From Serratia microhaemolytica (GTDB lineage: Bacteria > Pseudomonadota > Gammaproteobacteria > Enterobacterales > Enterobacteriaceae): a stretch of 64,000 nucleotides of DNA. Shown here in pieces: positions 60,389 to 64,000 of the stretch. The notes below the pieces were generated by a model. The model did no database searches. It had not been told where the DNA came from and worked only from the letters and a program-made list of their open reading frames with translations. The translations under genes and the position numbers were made by a program. The stretch lies in the NCBI RefSeq assembly GCF_004011885.1, contig NZ_SBEF01000014.1:1-64000 (forward strand). The letters are read 5' to 3'. How positions within the stretch are numbered: the first letter of the stretch is position 1; each line of letters opens with the position of its first letter.

Positions 60389-60394
60389 TCCCAG
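60362..60394 (+). promoter_or_regulatory. uvrD promoter with LexA box, overlapping the end of yigB
   Basis: TTGGCA (60362-60367) and a perfect TATAAT (60384-60389) are 16 bases apart, a strong sigma-70 promoter. A CTG-N10-CAG sequence, CTGGTTATAATCCCAG (60379-60394), covers the -10 element exactly, matching the usual LexA operator geometry. The site lies across the yigB stop codon (60386-60388). This implies DNA-damage induction of uvrD, as in E. coli. Confidence 0.75.
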
Positions 60395-60514
60395 TAGAAA
60401 AATGCTTGTGATGCTGAAGTTGTGCTACGGCAGCTACGGCACAGCATAAGCGATAACTCGACCCAGTAACACGCCAGCACAATTGGCGTTTTGCGATGAC
60501 TCCTGGTGGTGGCT

Positions 60515-62677
60515 ATGGACGTTTCCCAACTGCTCAACAACATGAATGATAAACAGCGTGAAGCGGTGGCGGCACCCCGGCGCAATTTGCTGGTGCTAGC
60601 CGGTGCCGGCAGTGGCAAGACGCGTGTACTGGTACATCGCATCGCCTGGTTACTGGCCGTTGAGCACTGTTCACCATTCTCGATCATGGCGGTGACATTC
60701 ACCAACAAAGCGGCGGCAGAAATGCGCCACCGTATTGAGCAACTGGTTGGTAGCCACCAAGCGGGTATGTGGATTGGCACTTTCCACGGTTTAGCGCATC
60801 GGCTGTTACGTGCGCACCCGCTGGACGCCAATCTACCCGCTGATTTCCAGATCCTGGATAGTGAAGATCAGCTACGGCTGCTCAAACGTATTGTGCGTGC
60901 TCTCAACCTAGATGAGAAGCAGTGGGCACCGCGTCAGGCAATGTGGTACATCAATAACAAAAAAGATGATGGTCTTCGACCGCAACACATTGAAAGTTAT
61001 GGCAACCCGGTAGAGGCAACCTGGCAGCGCATTTATCAGGCTTATCAGGAAGCCTGTGATCGCGCCGGGTTAGTGGATTTTGCCGAACTGCTGCTGCGCG
61101 CACATGAGCTATGGCTCAACAAACCGGCAATCCTTAACCACTATCGTGCGCGTTTTAGCAACATCTTGGTGGATGAGTTTCAGGATACCAACCGTATCCA
61201 ATATGCCTGGATCCGCCTGCTGGCGGGTGATCAAGCCAATGTGATGATTGTCGGTGATGATGATCAGTCGATTTATGGCTGGCGTGGCGCACAGGTAGAA
61301 AATATTCAACGCTTTTTGCAGGATTTCCCAGCCACAGAGACGGTACGTTTAGAGCAGAATTACCGCTCTACCAGCATTATCTTAACCGCTGCCAATACCT
61401 TAATCGCCAATAATGCTGGACGGATGGGGAAAAATCTCTGGACTGACGGTGTCGAGGGTGAACCGATCTCGCTTTATTCTGCTTTTAACGAGCTGGATGA
61501 AGCACGTTTTGTCGTGGGTCGAATTAAAGCCTGGCAACAGCAAGGGGGCGCGCTCAGTGATTGCGCCATCCTGTACCGCAGTAACGCACAGTCACGTGTA
61601 CTGGAAGAGGCTCTACTACAGAGCAACATGCCCTACCGTATCTATGGTGGAATGCGCTTTTTTGAACGGCAAGAGATCAAGGATGCATTGGCCTACCTGC
61701 GTTTGATCGCGAACCGCAATGATGATGCAGCCTTTGAACGTGTGGTCAATGTGCCAACACGCGGAATTGGCGACCGTACCTTGGAGATGGTGCGTCATAC
61801 CGCCCGTGATCAACAGCTTACCTTGTGGCAATCCACCCATCGGTTGTTGCGCGACAAAGTGCTAGCAGGGCGCGCCGCCGCCTCTTTACAGCGTTTTTTG
61901 GAATTGATTGATGCACTGGCACAGGATAGTGCCGAGTTACCACTTCACCAGCAGACCGATAGGGTGATACGTGATTCAGGTCTGTTTAGCATGTACGAAC
62001 AGGAGAAGGGCGAAAAAGGGCAAGCTCGGATTGAAAACTTGGAAGAACTGGTCACAGCAACCAAGCAGTATTCACTGCCGGAAACAGACCAAGAGCTTAC
62101 GCCATTGCAGGCGTTTCTGGCACATGCCGCATTAGAAGCGGGCGAAGGGCAAGCCGATGCCTATCAGGACGCAGTACAACTGATGACGTTGCACTCAGCG
62201 AAGGGGCTGGAGTTTCGTCAGGTGTTTATTGTCGGCATGGAGGAGGGGATGTTCCCCAGCCAGATGTCACTGGATGAGTCAGGACGGCTAGAGGAGGAGC
62301 GCCGCTTGGCTTATGTCGGGCTGACACGCGCGATGCAAAAGTTAACCCTCAGCTATGCGGAAAGTCGTCGCCTTTATGGCAAAGAAGTTTATCATCGTCC
62401 TTCGCGTTTTATTGCTGAACTACCGGCAGAGTGCCTAGAGGAAGTGCGCTTGCGTGCTAGCGTCTCCCGGCCGGTGCAGCGTCAACGTAGCGGTACGCCA
62501 CTTAACCTGAATGATAGTGGCTATCGGCTCGGGCAGCGTGTTCGTCACCCAACATTTGGTGAAGGCACTATTATTAATTTAGAAGGCAGTGGTGAGCATT
62601 GCCGGTTGCAAATCGCCTTTCAGGGTGAAGGTATCAAGTGGTTAGTGGCTGCGTATGCCAAATTGCAGGCGCTATGA
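60515..62677 (+). CDS. uvrD: DNA helicase II
   Basis: UvrD is the 3'-5' helicase of nucleotide excision and mismatch repair. The 720 residues equal the E. coli length. Motif I LAGAGSGKTRVL, Ia TFTNKAAAEM, II VDEFQDTN, III VGDDDQSIYGWRGA, IV LEQNYRSTS, V TLHSAKGLEF and VI AYVGLTRAMQ are all intact, in contrast to the HelD paralogue in this window. The C-terminal tudor-like domain (GQRVRHPTFGEGTIINLEGSG) is present. The start at 60515 (MDVSQLLNNMNDKQ) matches the family; GTG at 60506 is not needed. LexA-controlled promoter upstream. Confidence 0.97.
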   Translation: MDVSQLLNNMNDKQREAVAAPRRNLLVLAGAGSGKTRVLVHRIAWLLAVEHCSPFSIMAVTFTNKAAAEMRHRIEQLVGSHQAGMWIGTFHGLAHRLLRAHPLDANLPADFQILDSEDQLRLLKRIVRALNLDEKQWAPRQAMWYINNKKDDGLRPQHIESYGNPVEATWQRIYQAYQEACDRAGLVDFAELLLRAHELWLNKPAILNHYRARFSNILVDEFQDTNRIQYAWIRLLAGDQANVMIVGDDDQSIYGWRGAQVENIQRFLQDFPATETVRLEQNYRSTSIILTAANTLIANNAGRMGKNLWTDGVEGEPISLYSAFNELDEARFVVGRIKAWQQQGGALSDCAILYRSNAQSRVLEEALLQSNMPYRIYGGMRFFERQEIKDALAYLRLIANRNDDAAFERVVNVPTRGIGDRTLEMVRHTARDQQLTLWQSTHRLLRDKVLAGRAAASLQRFLELIDALAQDSAELPLHQQTDRVIRDSGLFSMYEQEKGEKGQARIENLEELVTATKQYSLPETDQELTPLQAFLAHAALEAGEGQADAYQDAVQLMTLHSAKGLEFRQVFIVGMEEGMFPSQMSLDESGRLEEERRLAYVGLTRAMQKLTLSYAESRRLYGKEVYHRPSRFIAELPAECLEEVRLRASVSRPVQRQRSGTPLNLNDSGYRLGQRVRHPTFGEGTIINLEGSGEHCRLQIAFQGEGIKWLVAAYAKLQAL

Positions 62678-63028
62678 GTGGCATCGCTGGTCTGCCGAGG
62701 GTGTAAGCACAGCATGCCAGCGGCAGCGAATAACCTAAACCAACCTGTTGACAGGCTTTTTCCTCTCGGCGTAACATGCGCGCATTATCATCAATGGGGA
62801 CTAACGCCTTGGACATACCCAGTAGATACTGGCTTACAGACCTGAGTAACAGGTACAACTTCCAAGGTTATCCGATCGCGCTGATGCCCTTGGTGGCTGT
62901 TGGCGCTGCTTTATCAGTCTCGCCCTAAGCCGGATCTCATCATGGTTTGAAATGAGTAGTGCTGCTGCTACAGAGTTTCTATGTTTCAATGTGTCGCCTC
63001 CCCGGTAACTCGAAGGGAGTTTTAGCCG
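62678..63028 (+). promoter_or_regulatory. corA control region with a long leader
   Basis: The 351-base gap holds a likely promoter: TTGACA (62748-62753) and TAACAT (62772-62777) with 18-base spacing. The leader would be near 245 nt. It contains a short open frame (62776-62928). In Salmonella, the corA leader carries a short ORF (corL) that controls Rho-dependent termination, as I recall, so a similar layout is possible. No terminator hairpin for uvrD stands out. Confidence 0.5.
62776..62928 (+). CDS. Candidate leader ORF upstream of corA
   Basis: An open frame of 50 codons reads MRALSSMGTNALDIPSRYWL and continues to VAVGAALSVSP. Because its first ATG overlaps the predicted -10 element, a second ATG at 62794 (44 codons) would be the usable start. 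No clear ribosome site is seen. The product is not recognised, and the frame may be chance; its place in the long corA leader is what makes it worth listing. Confidence 0.22.
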   Translation: MRALSSMGTNALDIPSRYWLTDLSNRYNFQGYPIALMPLVAVGAALSVSP

Positions 63029-63979
63029 ATGCTAAACGCATTTAAATTAGAAAATAACCGCCTTTCTCGCCTGGAGTTAGACGACGGTGACGATTTATCT
63101 GATTCACTCTGGATCGATCTGGTTGAACCCGAAGAGCAGGATCGTCAACGGGTACAACTGGAATTCGGTCAGAGCCTGGCAACACGCCCAGAGCTGGATG
63201 ATATCGAAGCCTCAGCCCGCTTTTTTGAAAATGATGATGGTCTGCACATCCACTCGTTTTTCTATTTTGAAGATATCGAAGATCATGCCGGTAACGCGAC
63301 GGTAGCTTTTACCATTCGTGATGGTCGTCTGTTTACTTTGCGCGAACGTGAGTTACCGGCATTTCGCCTTTATCGTATGCGTGCGCGTAGCCAACGGATG
63401 AATGATGGTAACGCTTATGAGCTGCTACTGGATCTGTTTGAGACTAAAATTGAACAGTTGGCTGATGAGATTGAGCATGTTTACAGCCAGTTAGAAAAAC
63501 TGAGCCGGGTGATTATGGAAGGGCATCCTGGCGATGGTTACGATGAGGCACTGTCGAAACTGGCGGAACTGGAAGACATTGGTTGGAAGGTGCGTCTGTG
63601 TCTGATGGATACCCAACGTGCGCTCAACTTTTTGGTGCGCAAAGCTCGCTTGCCGACCGGGCAACTGGAACAGGCGCGAGAAGTGTTACGTGATATCGAA
63701 TCTCTACTGCCACATAATGAGTCACTGTTCCAGAAGGTCAACTTCCTGATGCAGGCGGCGATGGGCTTTATTAACATCGAACAGAGCCGGATCATCAAGA
63801 TCTTCTCGGTGGTTTCGGTGATCTTCTTGCCACCCACCTTGGTGGCATCAAGTTACGGCATGAACTTTGAGTTCATGCCAGAGCTACGTTGGGAACTGGG
63901 GTATCCAGGGGCAATCGCACTCATGATTATTGCCGGACTTGCCCCTTACCTCTATTTCAAACGCAAGAACTGGCTGTAA
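63029..63979 (+). CDS. corA: Magnesium/cobalt/nickel transporter CorA
   Basis: CorA is the main constitutive magnesium channel, a homopentamer. The 316-residue protein equals the E. coli length. A large cytoplasmic N-terminal funnel (about 1-255, with acidic [26 protein letters not shown]) precedes two membrane helices. The selectivity motif [11 protein letters not shown] lies between them, and the basic C-terminus FKRKNWL is intact. AAGGGAG lies before the start. It follows uvrD as in E. coli. Confidence 0.97.
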   Translation: MLNAFKLENNRLSRLELDDGDDLSDSLWIDLVEPEEQDRQRVQLEFGQSLATRPELDDIEASARFFENDDGLHIHSFFYFEDIEDHAGNATVAFTIRDGRLFTLRERELPAFRLYRMRARSQRMNDGNAYELLLDLFETKIEQLADEIEHVYSQLEKLSRVIMEGHPGDGYDEALSKLAELEDIGWKVRLCLMDTQRALNFLVRKARLPTGQLEQAREVLRDIESLLPHNESLFQKVNFLMQAAMGFINIEQSRIIKIFSVVSVIFLPPTLVASSYGMNFEFMPELRWELGYPGAIALMIIAGLAPYLYFKRKNWL

Positions 63980-64000
63980 GGGCAGACAACCAGCCACGCG

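Noticed and set aside
60121-60831. 236-codon minus-strand open frame across yigB and uvrD
   Set aside because: It is antisense to two highly conserved genes and would read through their shared promoter; no recognisable product.

Overview
The window is chromosomal DNA of an enterobacterium (Enterobacterales). The OmpA, SulA, MreB, PPC, HemN, CyaA, UvrD and DapF proteins match the Escherichia/Yersinia/Serratia families over their full length. Composition is near 50% G+C and the genes are mostly intact. The order of the genes is badly shuffled compared with free-living relatives. A Serratia-like lineage that has undergone rearrangement, such as an insect-associated Serratia, fits best. That assignment is inference from recalled sequences and synteny, not from a search.

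Layout. 0-6.4 kb: sxy/tfoX, SOS-controlled sulA, ompA, then helD, mgsA and ogt. 6.6-20 kb: a run of short blocks (prfC; sstT; sspA-sspB; coaBC-dut-slmA; yadG-yadH; ppc; an FkbM-type methyltransferase). 20.5-22.5 kb: yihI and hemN. 23-36.2 kb: a long intact ancestral block, csrD-mreB-mreC-mreD-maf-rng-yhdP-nitrilase-tldD, covering rod shape, RNase G, outer-membrane lipid transport and TldD protease. 36.6-40.2 kb: an accessory island with a GC-rich vgrG carrying an AT-rich C-terminal toxin, its immunity gene, a nested insertion-sequence relic and a displaced fragment of a second vgrG. 40.3-53.7 kb: a CDF transporter, pssA, hrpB, mrcB, a MipA/OmpV porin-like protein, an alkylsulfatase-like exported hydrolase, hldE and a small methyltransferase. 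53.9-64 kb: the intact block cyaA-cyaY-lptM-dapF-yigA-xerC-yigB-uvrD-corA.

The most notable items are these. (1) The vgrG/toxin/immunity module has an internal composition break, and an 85-nt copy of its pretoxin region lies beyond an ISAs1/H-repeat relic, like the displaced-cassette architecture of Rhs loci. (2) The IS relic has three copies of the same terminal sequence and a palindromic insert. (3) HelD is full length but has lost residues in several helicase motifs. (4) The genome is a mosaic of short synteny blocks whose usual neighbours are missing at nearly every junction. (5) Two LexA-controlled promoters are readable, for sulA and uvrD, the latter lying across the end of yigB. (6) lptM, only 51 codons, sits between cyaY and dapF.

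No rRNA, tRNA or CRISPR array was seen. Family names rest on recalled sequences; no database was consulted.
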